From Isoperla grammatica (Eukaryota > Arthropoda > Insecta > Plecoptera > Perlodidae), in assembly GCA_945910005.1 (NCBI GenBank), contig OX246749.1, forward strand, positions 25,666,151 to 25,730,150: DNA of 64,000 bases, in the 5' to 3' direction. The notes under the pieces were generated by a model. That model searched no databases and was not told the DNA's origin. It saw only the letters and a list, made by a program, of their open reading frames with translations. The position numbers were made by a program, and so were the translations under genes. Positions 11,228-23,600 of the stretch are shown in pieces (within the stretch, counting starts at the first letter, position 1; each line of letters begins with the position of its first letter).

Positions 11228-12987
11228 TAACACAGATTAAATATCATCTACTTCATCTTTGGTTGCTAATAAACCTTTGAAACAAATTCTGAGGATCAAT
11301 TTAGATTACGTCGTCACCGATCTTCATGCGGACCTTATCGGAAAAAAAGTATTTCCTTTTAAAACTGAGCTCTGACACATTTTCTCCAGTCATGAATTAA
11401 TCCACGTTGACACTGATATCTGCTACTTGGCCCGTTTATAAGCTTCGTAGTGATAAGTATCTTGGAAGGGATCCATGTGAATAAAGAAACAAAGGATTGT
11501 TGTTATCTTTTCGGTCTATTTCTTGTCTCTCATTAGATGATTCAATGTGTTGCTCACTTGTCTCGTAAGATATCCGAGTCGTTTCTTGCATATCTCTGTT
11601 TACATCGGTGCATTTAGATATTACCTATCGAGGGACGGTTACCTTATCGGGGTGGGCAGGTTTGCGTGCTTTGTTGATCCTGAGAGCTATGCCGGCGAAA
11701 GCGTATGCTTCTGGTTGGGCCACCCTAGCCGGACAGGTCGAGGGGGAGAAGCCAGACGAAATGCAGTCCACTGCTCCACAGGTGCTTATGTTGTAGGATT
11801 GTTACTTATTTGATTCTTTGTTTTGGAAAACTGTATCATTAAGGTCCGAATTTCCCAGACTTTGTCAATCTGTTATTTAATAATCACGGATTGGTTACTA
11901 TTGTTTGAACAAACATTACCGGTGCATACACAATTCTTGGTATCTTCTAACAGGCGCCATGTTTGTTGCGAGCAAATCTCCAACTAACAACTTATCTTAT
12001 GACTAAAAGTATGGTGAAATCGGGCCTGAAATGTTCAGACTTAGTTAACATTAATGAGCTATGGAAATGTATCATAAAAAAATGTTGTCAAACAATAATT
12101 GGTGCAAATATTTTAGCTGAAATTAAAAATAATGTGTTCTATTTAAATACAAACCAATGGATGAGAACTCTGAAACATGACCGGAATTTAAAAACAAGTA
12201 AGATCTCTACATAAAATGAAGACCTCATTGTTTGAGAGGAAATATGAAACTGAAAGAGTAAATTTTAAAGATAACAAACTATAACATTAGAATGAAACCT
12301 TCAACACCAAAACGTAAATGTAATTTACACCGTATATTAACCTTAGATAAATGCAGAACATTCATAAAATCTCTTTTAAACAATAATATAACTGTAACAA
12401 TGTATATTGCCTGTTAGGTTTAAATGCTGTTGTAGAACTTGTGTTTATGTTGATGTTCACCCCAGACTGTAAGTTATAAGAATACTCAAACAGCCCAATA
12501 TGAACGGTGCCACAAGAAACTGAGAATATATTCCAAATGCGTAGACTTTGCTCGTGTAATGAATTAATAAATGAAATGAAAGCACAATTGAGGATTCCAA
12601 ATAGAAATCCAATGTCTTTGTTGATGGTGTGTATTTAAAGGATGGTTCAAATAATGGAATGGAATGCCAATACGCAGTTAATGAAAACTCCCCTTTGTCT
12701 CACTAATATTAACAATGCAGAACAATATCGCCTTAGCAGAAATGTATTTTATGATCATTCTTAAATTGTTTAGAGCAAAGAAACATACAATTCGTAGCCC
12801 CTTTATAATGTTTTCCAAGTGATCAGAGAGTTAAGATTTTCTATCGTATATTGTAAGCCAAAAAGAAAGCTAGATAGATGTGACTCGGAGCTATTTGTGT
12901 AATAAATAAAAATTGCAATTGAAAAGAAATCAGAGACGTGAATCATTTGTGTAATACGGTTCCTAAAATAGGCAACTATGAGGTAAT
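11228..12987. other. no gene seen; possible transposon scrap at 11620-11800
   Basis: Mostly AT-rich. A GC-richer stretch at 11620-11800 (GGTTGGGCCACCCTAGCCGG, then GAAATGCAGTCCACTGCTCC) resembles non-coding parts of invertebrate non-LTR elements as I remember them, but I could not confirm an end or a domain. Frames of up to 88 codons have no recognisable features. Confidence 0.35.
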
Positions 12988-13713
12988 AGCAGTGGCGTGC
13001 GGTGAGGTATGTAGGCGAGGAAGCAATTCAAAATTTTCAAATTGATTTTGGCAAACTTGCGAAAGGGACTGGGTTCATCCCCCTCGTCAGGGGTCTCTTA
13101 GATTTAGGTCATATATTTCCGGTCAGCCGTACGCACTTTACATACTTGAATTAATTGTTTTTTATTTGATTGCGTAACAAATGGCGTTTCACACAAATTA
13201 ATTTGCGACAAGAACATTGTACAGTGATCTAAAGAACTGACACGTTACGCGCTTATGTATTACGGTTGATTTCCTTCTCTATTTTCAATGGCTGCACTGT
13301 CCTTTTCTATTTCTTTTTTTGTCGCGGTCAGACCCGACCCTCCGACGCACTGCTTTTCGTCCCATTTAAAAACTGCGTATACACTCCGACCCCTCTATTA
13401 GGTTAACTTGAAAGCTATTGGTATTTCTTACGGCCGAAAATCCAAGGAGAACGCACTGCTTCTATGGCCAGTTAGCTGTTAAGCAACTGAGGTTCGCGAC
13501 AGAAACCATCTTTAAACCTTGTTTATTTACGGGAACCACAGGTAGAGCAGAATATATCAATTCTTATTTAAATGTTTGCACTAATGTGGACGTGTGGATT
13601 TTGAATGGGAATAAATTATAACAGCACTTAATAAAACGATATTTTGGTGGTAGTAGTAAGGATGTTAGGGGAAGCATTGCTTCCCTTGCTTCCCCTCACC
13701 GCACGCCACTGCT
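12988..13713. mobile_element. non-autonomous TIR DNA transposon
   Basis: Bounded by a 20-bp inverted repeat, AGCAGTGGCGTGCGGTGAGG at 12988-13007 and its exact reverse complement at 13694-13713. The similarity continues inward more loosely through GAAGCAA. It is 726 bp with no transposase frame. No convincing target-site duplication is visible next to the ends, so the superfamily is left open. Confidence 0.78.
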
Positions 13714-15404
13714 TCCCTGTTAACCCATATATATCTATAAGGAAGGTTGGTTTTAATTCAACCTCTTCTTGAGCACGCCCGTAAATGGGCGTTTAAGATT
13801 CAAGTCTTTTAAAGTCCATTTAATAAAAAACCTATCCTGGCAGTGTTGCAGGTCTACACTGAAACTGAGAATCCACTCCCGAAGAGATTAACAAAGTAGT
13901 TTCGAATCCGCTTCAGTTTCGTTAAAAGCGGGCTCGTCTAGTATATTTTATTCTTGATCTAATACCAGTTTGTGCAATTCAAGTCGTAGAACCGTTCGAT
14001 TCTAGTGTTATTTATTGAAGTTTGAAGCGCGCAATTTTATTAAGTGAGAAACAAACGTTACGTACTATTGTTACAAAGCCACTCTTCGAGAGGCGGGTGG
14101 TAAACGCGAGGAAGATTTCAATCAACCCCAGGTTTGTGACGCGAACCTCCGGGTACGGTCGTCAACGCGATGCGCGTTTCGCTCGAGTTATTTACGCGCG
14201 AGACAAAACGGTGCTCGTCAAGTCGTAACCTCGATGAAACCGTCTCTCCTTCCCGTTGTAGAATGTGGAGCCATATTCTGTCCATCCTTTGTATTGTACT
14301 CGACTTGTTACATGTAGCCTACGTGTTATATATAGATACTGCAATGGTTCTAGTTTTAGTGTTGTGTATTTAATGTTTTATAGATTTATAGTGATAACCA
14401 AGGTTCGTCGATCCCCTCGCGGAGGTTCGGTAAACGTCAAAGTTAGGTCTTCTCGTGGGCACGAAAATCGTCGTTCTCTTGCCCACCACAAAAACTGGTT
14501 CGTTACGAAAATCTATAGTGTAGAATTTGATTTCAGAATGTTTCATTAACAACGTAGATAGAATACAAGTAAAATATAACTATTTCAATTCGATAGGTAA
14601 CGCGGCTACGAACCAGGATTTGTTTTTGACGTATCAGTTAGTTTGTTTTGCCGGATTATTCTCCCGTTTGAATAACGTGTGACTTTTAACATTGTTGAAA
14701 TGGATGGGACGACCCAACTCGGGAGGTGGACGAGCCCCCGCCAGGGGATTTACGGACCTTGGACTGGTATCAAGAGCGGCCTGGCATAACTAGTGGGCTC
14801 GAGTCTCAACACTGTGGACAACTCTCAATGCTATTTAGGGTGGAAGTTAAGGGGCGACTGTAAGACTGCCAACTTAAATTTGATACTAATCAATCTTTAT
14901 TATTTCGTAACTGTATTGGTGTCGAGGAGTGTACAAGTCAAAAGTCGAAAATAAACGTACTGTACGTTTGTTCTTTTTATCAATTGTATCGTCTTCGTCT
15001 TTGTTAAGGCTCGGCTCGACCGTAACCGACGGCATCGTGATTGTAATCGTAATCCGGAAATCGTGAAAGAGTTGACCTACTTGTTTCTTATGGCGCCGTT
15101 CACGACTAAACCGTAACGTCGTAATGGATTGTAATGGTATAAATCATACTGCTGCAATTGCGATCCCGATTACAACTACGATGCTGTCAATTGTGGTTGG
15201 GCCTTTATCTATCCTCTTCGCCTCTGTTCCCATCTCGAACCTAAACGGAAACCTCCCATCTAAGAGTGTTGCACGATTGTGGACACTGTTTCGGGCGCGG
15301 TTCTACGGAGCCCCAGGAGATAATTCTCCAAAAACTCCTGACCTCTCTGAAATTTGACTTGACCGAATGAAATCATGCTGAATCCTTAAACATACTCATT
15401 GGAT
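13714..15404. other. no gene seen; weak palindromic element at 15005-15215
   Basis: Moderately CpG-rich for this window (14080-14240) but without a supported gene. At 15005-15215 a diverged inverted repeat carries GTAATCGTAATC on one side and GCGATCCCGATTAC on the other. A second, similar copy lies at 36378-36546, which makes this a low-copy MITE-like repeat. Confidence 0.4.
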
Positions 15405-15468
15405 CGATTTAAAACTAAGATATTCGTGACGGGACAAAAAATTTAGGCCTTTTACGATATAGCCAACT

Positions 15469-15500
<32 letters not shown>

Positions 15501-15616
15501 CACTATTTTAGTTACTAAGCAAACTCTAGACCGATGTTTCCGCAAGACTAGCGACGTTCAGTCCACATCGAGACTTGTGGATGGTCCAAATTTTAACTTG
15601 ATCGGACTCTCGGTAG
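15405..15616 (+). mobile_element. dispersed CGAGCG-end element, copy 4 (fragment)
   Basis: A fragment retaining ATTCGTGACGGGACAAAAAA and, after a ~28-base A run, GATGGTCCAAATTTTAAC-TTGATCGGACT. The A run replaces the central part seen in other copies. Confidence 0.55.
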
Positions 15617-15713
15617 GCAGTTCCCCGATCCTATACCCATCAAGGCAGTGTGAACTCCTGGCGCCCTCCCAAACCGACCCCACGTTTACTCAAGCAGCTA
15701 GCCTGGAGCGACA

Positions 15714-15890
15714 GGAGATAAGACGTGGTGGACTGAGTTCCACGCCCTGAGGATAGGAACCACGAGGTTCCTGAAACACCGGCAATAATATGGAGATAAG
15801 ACATGGCGGACTGATTTCCACGCCCTGAAGATACGGACCACAAGGTTCCTGAAACACCGGCAATAATATGGAAATAAGACGTGGCGGATT
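15714..15890. repeat. short tandem repeat, ~76-bp unit
   Basis: Two and a bit copies of a unit containing GAGATAAGACGTGG, CCACGCCCTGA and CACCGGCAATAATATGG. The minus-strand frames through it have no domain. Confidence 0.7.
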
Positions 15891-15993
15891 AGCCCGGAAA
15901 TATCCTTGTTTTATTAATATATGTTTAAATGGATGTTCTTTCCCCAGTCGGGGTTGGTTCTTTAATAACTGCTTTTCTTCATTATATAACATA

Positions 15994-16110
15994 TATATGT
16001 GTGTTGAAAACCAGAAATTACAAAAAACAACACCGTCTGGGAACCGAACCCAGGTCTCTTCCTTGCCGGGTGAGCGTCTTGACCCCCGGGACTGGCAATT
16101 TAATGTCTGG
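15994..16110 (-). repeat. tRNA-related SINE-like copy
   Basis: On the minus strand a tRNA-like head (B box GGTTCGGTTCC, anticodon-arm-like CTCACCCGGCAAGG) is followed by TTTTTTGTAATTTCTGGTT. The same head-plus-tail order is seen at 16365 on the other strand and at 16543, and is partly present at 16270-16310. Confidence 0.6.
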
Positions 16111-16364
16111 ATATTGTGCATTATAACATCTATGTGGAGGTGGACCAACACTTCAACATTTCAATTACACTTGAGTTGTGCAGTCACATATATTCTGTCG
16201 TAACCTTAACGCCGGCTTGAGCAGGGAGTTTATTTAAAAGGATATTTTTTCAGAAAACCTCTTGTGGGTGGATTTATGAAGACAACCAGAAATTATGAAC
16301 CAACCCCGACTGGGAACCGCCACATAGACGTTATAATGCACTATATCTAGACATTGAATTGACA

Positions 16365-16435
16365 GTCCCGATGGTATAGGGGTCGATGCGCCCACCCGGC
16401 AAGTGGGAGGCCTGGGTTCGATTCCCAGTCGGGAT
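16365..16435 (+). repeat. 71-nt tRNA-like sequence (SINE head)
   Basis: This stretch folds as a complete cloverleaf. The acceptor stem is GTCCCGA/TCGGGAT, with one G-T pair. Then come T8, a D stem GTAT/ATGC, an anticodon stem CCCAC/GTGGG with a seven-base loop CCGGCAA, a four-base variable loop, and a T stem CTGGG/CCCAG with loop TTCGATT. Loop bases 34-36 would be GGC (Ala), but position 33 is C instead of the near-universal U. Related sequences with the same downstream tail (TTGGTTTTTTATTTGTGG) occur nearby, so a SINE head is more likely than a working tRNA gene. Confidence 0.6.
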
Positions 16436-16542
16436 TGGTTTTTTATTTGTGGTTTTCTTCATAAGTCCACCTTCAAAAGGTTTTTTTGAAATAATATCCA
16501 TTTAAATATATGTATATATGGATATCCAGAAACTAAAAAACC

Positions 16543-16587
16543 AACCCCGACTGGGAATCGAACCCAGGTCTCCCACGTGCCAGGTGG

Positions 16588-16590
<3 letters not shown>
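16543..16590 (-). repeat. tRNA-related SINE-like copy, truncated
   Basis: The minus strand carries GGGTTCGATTCCCAGTCGGG and part of an anticodon arm. The rest is replaced by a GA microsatellite that begins at about 16591. Confidence 0.55.

Positions 16591-16633
<43 letters not shown>
16591..16633. repeat. (GA)n microsatellite
   Basis: An uninterrupted GA dinucleotide run of about 40 bases, directly abutting the broken tRNA-like sequence. Confidence 0.9.
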
Positions 16634-16634
<1 letters not shown>

Positions 16635-16741
16635 CGCTAAACTTTAGAGAATCGGGATTTCACATTTCACCTGTAGAGGACAAACAAATATGGGAGCTGG
16701 AGAAGATTTATCAATGTATTACAATATAGCAGTTTATTATA

Positions 16742-16755
16742 TTTTTTATTTATTT
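16742..16755 (-). terminator. possible polyadenylation signal of the Ig/coiled-coil gene
   Basis: The minus strand reads AAATAAATAAA about 215 nt beyond the TAG stop at 16971-16969. It would suit a 3' UTR if exon 5 is terminal. The motif is common in AT-rich DNA, so support is weak. Confidence 0.3.
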
Positions 16756-16968
16756 CAATTGTAAACATATGTTTGCCTATCAATATATATAAATGAGACT
16801 AGCAGATCTTGGATCTGAAGCATTTCTGCTCAAAACAAACACGCATAAAATAAAAATATCAAATTATTTCAACTATACTAAATCTTAAAATTATTATTTA
16901 AATGTTTGAAGGTACAAAGAATTGGTTTGATCAAAAAAAATATAAACACATTACACTGAATAAGACTC

Positions 16969-17684
16969 CTACCCTGCAGCTCGCACACTGCCTTGCGCTC
17001 TCTGCAGCTGCAGCAGACTTTCACTACGTCTAGCTCGCTCGAATGCTAGTTCCTCTTCGGCGTTGATAAGCCAAGCCTCATCGGCCTTAGCCCGGTCTCG
17101 AGCCCCCTCGACCCCTAATTGGGCCGCAGTTGCATCAGACGCCTCTTTCTGGGCTCGTGATGCCTCATATCTTGCGCTTGACTGGGCCGCGTCTAGGGTG
17201 ACCTTGGCTGTCTCGAGGGTGACCTTGGCCGCCTCTAGACTGACCTTGGCTAAGGAAGCATTTGACGCCGCCTCAGCCTTGGCCGCCTCTAGAGTGACCT
17301 TGGCCGCCTCTAGAGTGACCTTGGCCGCCTCTAGAGTGACCTTGGCCGCCTCTAGGGTGACCTTGGCTAAGGAAGCATTTGACGCCGCCTCAGCCTTGGC
17401 CGCCTCTAGAGTGACCTTGGCCGCCTCGAGGGTGAGGTTCGCGTGTTCCTCTGCCAGCTCCGCAGTCCTAGCCGCAGCCCCGGCCTCTCGAACACGGAGC
17501 TCGTACACCTCCTCCCGGGGACAAGAGGCGTTGTGAAGCCTTTTGTACTCCTGGCAGACACGACCCAGCATGCTTGCAGCCGTGCAGGAGGGGTCTAGGG
17601 CGGTGCTAGAGTCACGTGTTGTGTTGAGGGCCGCTCCAGGTGTAGCGCTGCTGACTGCAAGCGGCGTTGTCGCACTTACTGCTT
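16969..17684 (-). CDS. exon 5: linker plus heptad coiled coil
   Basis: The acceptor TTTGGTTTCAG lies at 17685-17695. The first ~55 residues are Ser/Thr/Ala-rich with three cysteines (protein residues about 384, 394 and 405) that could link chains. From about residue 408 the sequence is charged and alanine-rich, with repeated heptads LEAAKVT interrupted twice by AEAASNASLA. At DNA level this is a 21-bp coding minisatellite (about 17195-17430). Heptads place Leu and Ala at alternating core positions, as in a tight Ala-type coiled coil. The frame ends QGSVRAAG-stop. The sequence AGG|GTAGGA just before the stop could act as a donor, so this exon may be terminal or may be followed by a lectin-type domain exon beyond what I can recognise. 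Confidence 0.8.
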
Positions 17685-20600
17685 CTGAAACCAAAGCAAA
17701 TGTTTTATGTAAGATATTTTTGGGGTAACGTATAGCCTAACGTGGACAAATATTACTGCAACTTCAGACTACTATTTCTACTGATGTAGGAAGAGAGAAG
17801 TCACACAGTTCTTTCACAATTAACAGTTTAGTTTGTAGAAGTCTGATGTTGATTTGACCAGATATTTCAGTGCAATTTAGTCTTGATTTTCATCATTATC
17901 ATCATCATCATCAGACGTGTCAAGTTTAGACTAAGTTTAGAAGGTATTCACATCTATTCTACACAATGTAAAGCTATCACATTGATAACGACAATGACTG
18001 CACTGTTATCGTTTGTTCATACCCTCTACAGTATTGGTCGATAGGACATCAAGGTCAATCGATAGACTCGAAATGTTGGCATCGATCTAAGATTAGCCAG
18101 GGAACCTAGGAACCCTGTACAGAAAATTAACTGTGCAATGAACTCGACTTAGCATTCATCAATCAACAGAAATAACAAAATTACTACTTCAATGTCATAA
18201 TCGGTTTGATTAGGTATGAATTATACATCTTCGACGACGCTTATTGGAAGGAAGGTGTGAAGTGGGCAGATATCTTCAGTTCGACATAAGTTTGAAGCTG
18301 TACCCCGTCGTTCCGTACCCAAGACCCAAGCATAACAAACATGACTGATTATAAATAATATAATATGAAATGTGTGTGAATATGATGTGATTGTCGGGTT
18401 GTAACGGGGGTAAGCGGTGGTCACATAGCGATGGAAGAAAGCAGCATCAAACTGAGAAAATATCAGTTCTACACACCATGTATACAAACATAACTTACCA
18501 GTGAATAAGATCGTCTCCGTCGCCTCCAACGGCCGAACCAAGGTCACATGAGATACAACACACTTGAGGACCTTGCCGTTGTCCTTAGTCTCGCGGGTGA
18601 GTGTGAGTCTCTGCATGACAGATCCCTTCATCCAGGGCCACCTCCACGCGTCCTTAGGTTTGCCTAGATAGTCGCCCACTGTATCCTGGCGGATGACGTC
18701 ATCTCCCAGGATCCAGGATACGTTGGCGACAGGACGAGCCCCCTTCACTTCACAGGTGGCCGTGACGCTGGCCTCCGTGTACACAACACTCAGGGTTGGT
18801 GCGCTGGGGGGACCTGAAGCATGACATAGCAACACTGAGACATACAATCATCTAGCCTCGTGCAGCTCACAGGTGACCGTGTAGACAACACTCAGGGTTG
18901 GTGCGCTGTGGGGACCTGAAGCATGACATAGCAACACTAAGACATACAATCAAATAGCCTCGTGCAGCTCACAGGTGGCCGTGTAGACAACACTAAGGGT
19001 TGGTGCGCTGGGGGGACCTAAAGCATGCAAAGCAACATTGACAAATACAATCATCCAGCCTCGTGCAGCTCACAGGTGGCCGTGTAGACTACACTCAGGG
19101 TTGGTGCGCTGGGGGGACCTGAAGCATGACATAGCAACACTGAGACATACAATCATCTAGCCTCGTGCAGCTCACAGGTGGCCGTGTAGACAACACTCAG
19201 GGTTGTTGTGCTGGGAGGACCTAAAGCATGACATAGCAACACTGAGACATACACTCATCTAGCCTCGTGCAGCTCACAGGTGGCCGTGTAGACAACACTC
19301 AGGGTTGGTGCGCTGGGGGGACCTGAAGCATGACATAGCAACACTGAGACACACAATCATCTAGCCTCGTGCAGCTCACAGGTGGCCGTGTACACAACAC
19401 TCAGGGTTGGTGCGCTGGGGAGACCTGAAGCATGACATAGCAACACTGAGACACACAATCATCTAGCCTCGTGCAGCTCACAGGTGGCCGTGTAGACAAC
19501 ACTCAGGGTTGGTGCGCTGGGGAGACCTGAAGCATGACATAGCAACACTGAGACACACAATCATCTAGCCTCGTGCAGCTCACAGGTGGCCGTGTAGACA
19601 ACACTCAGGGTTGGTGCGCTGGGGGGACCTGAAGCATGACATAGCAAAACTGAGACATACAATCGTCGCGCCTCGTGCAGCTCACAGGTGGCCGTGTAGA
19701 CGACACTCAGGGTTGGTGCGCTGGGGAGACCTGAAGCATGACATAGCAACACTGAGACATACAATCATCTAGCCACGTGCAGCTCACAGGTGGCCGTGTG
19801 GACAACACTCAGGGTTGGTGCGCTGGGGGGACCTGAAGCATGACAAAGCAACACTGATACATACACTCATCTAGCCTCGTGCAGCTCACAGGTGGCCGTG
19901 TAGACAACACTCACGGTTGGTGCGCTGGGGGGACCTAAAGCATGACATAGCAACACTGACACATACAATCATCTAGCCTCGTGCAGCTCACAGGTGGCCG
20001 TGTAGACAACAATAAGCCTTGGTGCGCTGGGGAGACCTAAAGCATGACATAGCAACACTGAGACATACAATCATCTAGCCTTTTGCAGCTCACAGGTGGC
20101 CGTGTAGACAACACTCAGGGTTGGCGCGCTGGGGAGACCTAAAGCATGACAAAGCAACACTCAGACATACAATCATCTAGCCTTTTGCAGCTCACAGGTG
20201 GCCGTGTAGACAACACTCAGGATTGGTGCGCTGGGGAGACCTAAAGCATGACAAAGCAACACTCAGACATACAATCATCTAGCCTTTTGCAGCTCACAGG
20301 TGGCCGTGTAGACAACACTCAGGGTTGGTGCGCTGGGGGGACCTGAAGCATGCCATACCAACACTGATACATACAATTATCTAGCCTCGTGCAGCTCACA
20401 GGTGGCCGTGTAGACAACAATTAGCCTTGGTGCGCTGGGGGGACATGAAGCATGACATAGCAACACTGAGACATACAATCATCTAGCGTCGTGCAGCTCA
20501 CAGGTGGCCGTGTAGAAAACATTTAGGGTTTGTGCGCTGGGGGGACCTGAAGCATGACATAGCAACACTGAGATATCCAATCATCTAGCCTCGTGCAGCT

Positions 20601-23600
20601 CACAGGTGGCCGTGTAGACAACACTCAGGGTTGGTGCGCTGGGGGGACCTGAAGCATGACATAGCAACACTGAGACATACAATCATCTAGCCTTGTGCAG
20701 CTCATAGGTGGCCGTGTAGACAACACTCAGTGTTGGTGCGTATGGGGGACCTGAAGCATGACATAGCAACACTGACACATACAATCATCTATCCTCGTGC
20801 AGCTCACAGGTGGCCGTGTAGACAACACTCAGGGTTGGTGCGCTGGGGGGACCTGAAGCATGACATAGCAACACTGAGACATACAATCATCTAGCCTTGT
20901 GCAGCACACAGGTGGCCGTGTAGACAACACTCAGGGTTGGTGCGCTTGGGGGACCTGAAGCATGACATAGCAACACTGAGACATACAATCATCTAGCCTT
21001 GTGCAGGTCACAGGTGGCCGTGTAAAATCACTTGGGGTGAGTCTACTACTATTTACAACACGTGTCAGGCCCCAATGCAACATAAGGGCCCAAATCTCTG
21101 CTAGTTATACAGAATGAAGGTAGGAAAGGGTTTCAATCGATTAAGATGTATGATTAAGATTTTAAAAACAACTCACATATAGGGTCTTCCTACAACTAGT
21201 CACAATGTGTGTTTAGAATATTACAACAAAAGGGCCCATATCTCAGCAAGTTTGACAGATAGGAGGTCGGAATTAGTGTAAATCGTTTTTGACATATGAT
21301 TACCGTTTTAAATACACCTCACAGTAATGGTCTAGCTACAACTAGTCACAATGTTTTTAAGGCCCGAATATATCAAAAGGGCCCATATCCCAGTCAATTT
21401 TTCAGATTCGAAGTCGGAAGTAGTTTTTCTTTTTTTTTTGACATATAATGATCATTCTTAAAACAGGTCACAGTGCTGCACCTCGCTAGCGACAACTAGT
21501 CACAATGTGTGGTAGGCCCTTATACAATAAAAAGGCCCATATCTCAGTCAGTTTTACAGAACGGAGGTCGGAAGTTGTTTAAATCGTTTTTGACGCGTGA
21601 TTACTTTTCTAAAACACCTCACAATGGGGGTCCAGCTACAACTTGTCACAATGTGTGTTAGGCCTTAATTCAACAAAAGGGCCCATATCTCAGCCGGTTT
21701 TACAGATAGGAGGTCGGATATGGTTGTAGTCGATTAAGACGTATGATTACCGTTCTTAAAACACCCCACAGTGGGGGTCTAGCTACAACTAGTCACAATG
21801 TGTGTTAGGCCCTAATACAACAAAAGGGCCCATATCTAAGCCAGTTTTACAGATAGGTCAAATATGGTTTCAGTCGATTAAGACGTATAATTGCCATTCT
21901 AAAAACACCTCACAGTGGGGGTCTAGCTACAACTAGTTACAATGTGTGTTAGGCCCTAATAAAACAAAAGGGCCCATATCTCAGCCAGTTTTACAGATAG
22001 GTCAAATATGGTTGTAGTCGATTAAGACGTATAATTACCGTTCTTAAAACACCCCACAGTGGGGGTCTAGCTACAACTAGTCACAATGTGTGGTAGGCCC
22101 TAATACAACAAAAGGGCTTATATCTCAGTCAGTTTTACAGATAGGAGGTCGGATATGGTTTCAGTCGATTTAGACGTATAACTACCATTGTAAAAACACC
22201 TCACAGTTGGGGTCTAGCTACAACTAGTCGCAATGTGTGTCACGCCCCAATTCAACAATGTACCCCATAACATAACGCTCACGTGCATTGAAGATAGATA
22301 GGTTCTGTCATTGGAGTTATTATTTGGGTAAATCATTCTCAAAATATCACTTAACTGTATCAAGTTTTGTATTATTAAATGTAAAACTCTATTTATATTT
22401 TTATTATTATATTTAAAATTTAAGGTGTTATTAATTGAACCATCACAATAAAGGAAAGTAATTTCTAAAACAGATTGTTGAAGCTGCCGTGAGTCTTCAC
22501 CATTCATTGACTGAATCGTGACAAAGTGGTAGTCTTGTTTGTAAACCTACTTGCTACAATGAGAGTCACGTATCTGTATTCAACCTTGGGTCCGGGCGTT
22601 TGTATGTGACCCGTGACCGGCCCGTTGTCCTCCTCGCTGACGTTGCTCACAGCCAGACCGCACTCGCCGCTCTGCAGTCCAGCCCCCAGGTAGAGATGCC
22701 GGCCGGCGCTGCGGGCAGACTCGGATCCCTGGTTGAAGACAAGACTCTTGCCTGGCAGGTAGAAGCTGCACCAGTCCAACGGTCCCTGCGCCTTCAACGC
22801 GAACCTCGCCTCCCCGCCCTGGAGAACGACGGCCTCCCTCGGTGTCCGGGTGTGAGAGATGCCGCCATGGTCTGTAACCAGGGAGCAGATATACAACACT
22901 CCTATACTGATGATTTTGTTATAGTCTATACCAACCCAGTAACAATAAATCACTTGCTGATATTCAGTTTATTTCATTTTAATTTTGGTATTTTAATTAT
23001 TATGTTATTATTTTTTAAAGTTTACTTTGTGGGCAACGACGAACTCTACAACTATACTCGGCGCGACCCTAACGCTGACCTGGAAGATCGACAATTTTGC
23101 TACAAGTCCGCTATTTCGTACAAACTTGGAAGTCTATTTATAAAGTCTTCTCCCAGCGAGCGCGCGGAGTTCCGTCGAATAATAGAAGGGTTGCCGCTAC
23201 CTGCCATGCGCTGTCTATTGTTAGCCATTCTAATGCACAATGAATACTTTTAGAGTTTCATTATTTAGATAATTATTAATTTAGGTTTTATTAATGCACA
23301 CAGTTTTCCCTGTCATACTAGTTTAATATTTTCGTTTCTAAATTTTTTTCCATGATGATTTTTGTATTTTTACGAAATTGTTGTATCCATTGGTTTATGT
23401 TTGAGCATTTACAGATAGCGTGTTGTGTTTTATGGGTGTTTTGTTACGTATTTATGCGTATTGTAGACACATGCCTATTACTATGTTTAGTCAACATTTT
23501 CAATATTATCAAGTGTCATAAGCTATGTACGATGCACGATATAGGGTGAGTGAAGGAGACTTATTAGAGTAAAGCATGTTCAGTCCGGCCCTTGATTCAC

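Noticed and set aside
14640..14960. Possible LTR retrotransposon primer-binding site (TGGTATCAAGAGC at about 14765) with a TATA-like motif at 14327
   Set aside because: No second LTR, no TG...CA ends with target duplication and no gag-pol sequence nearby.
15690..16203. 153-codon minus and 111-codon plus frames
   Set aside because: They run through tRNA-like repeats and a short tandem repeat and have no domain.
22600..23253. 217-codon plus-strand frame
   Set aside because: The first half is the antisense of Ig exon 3; the remainder has no recognised domain and no splice support.
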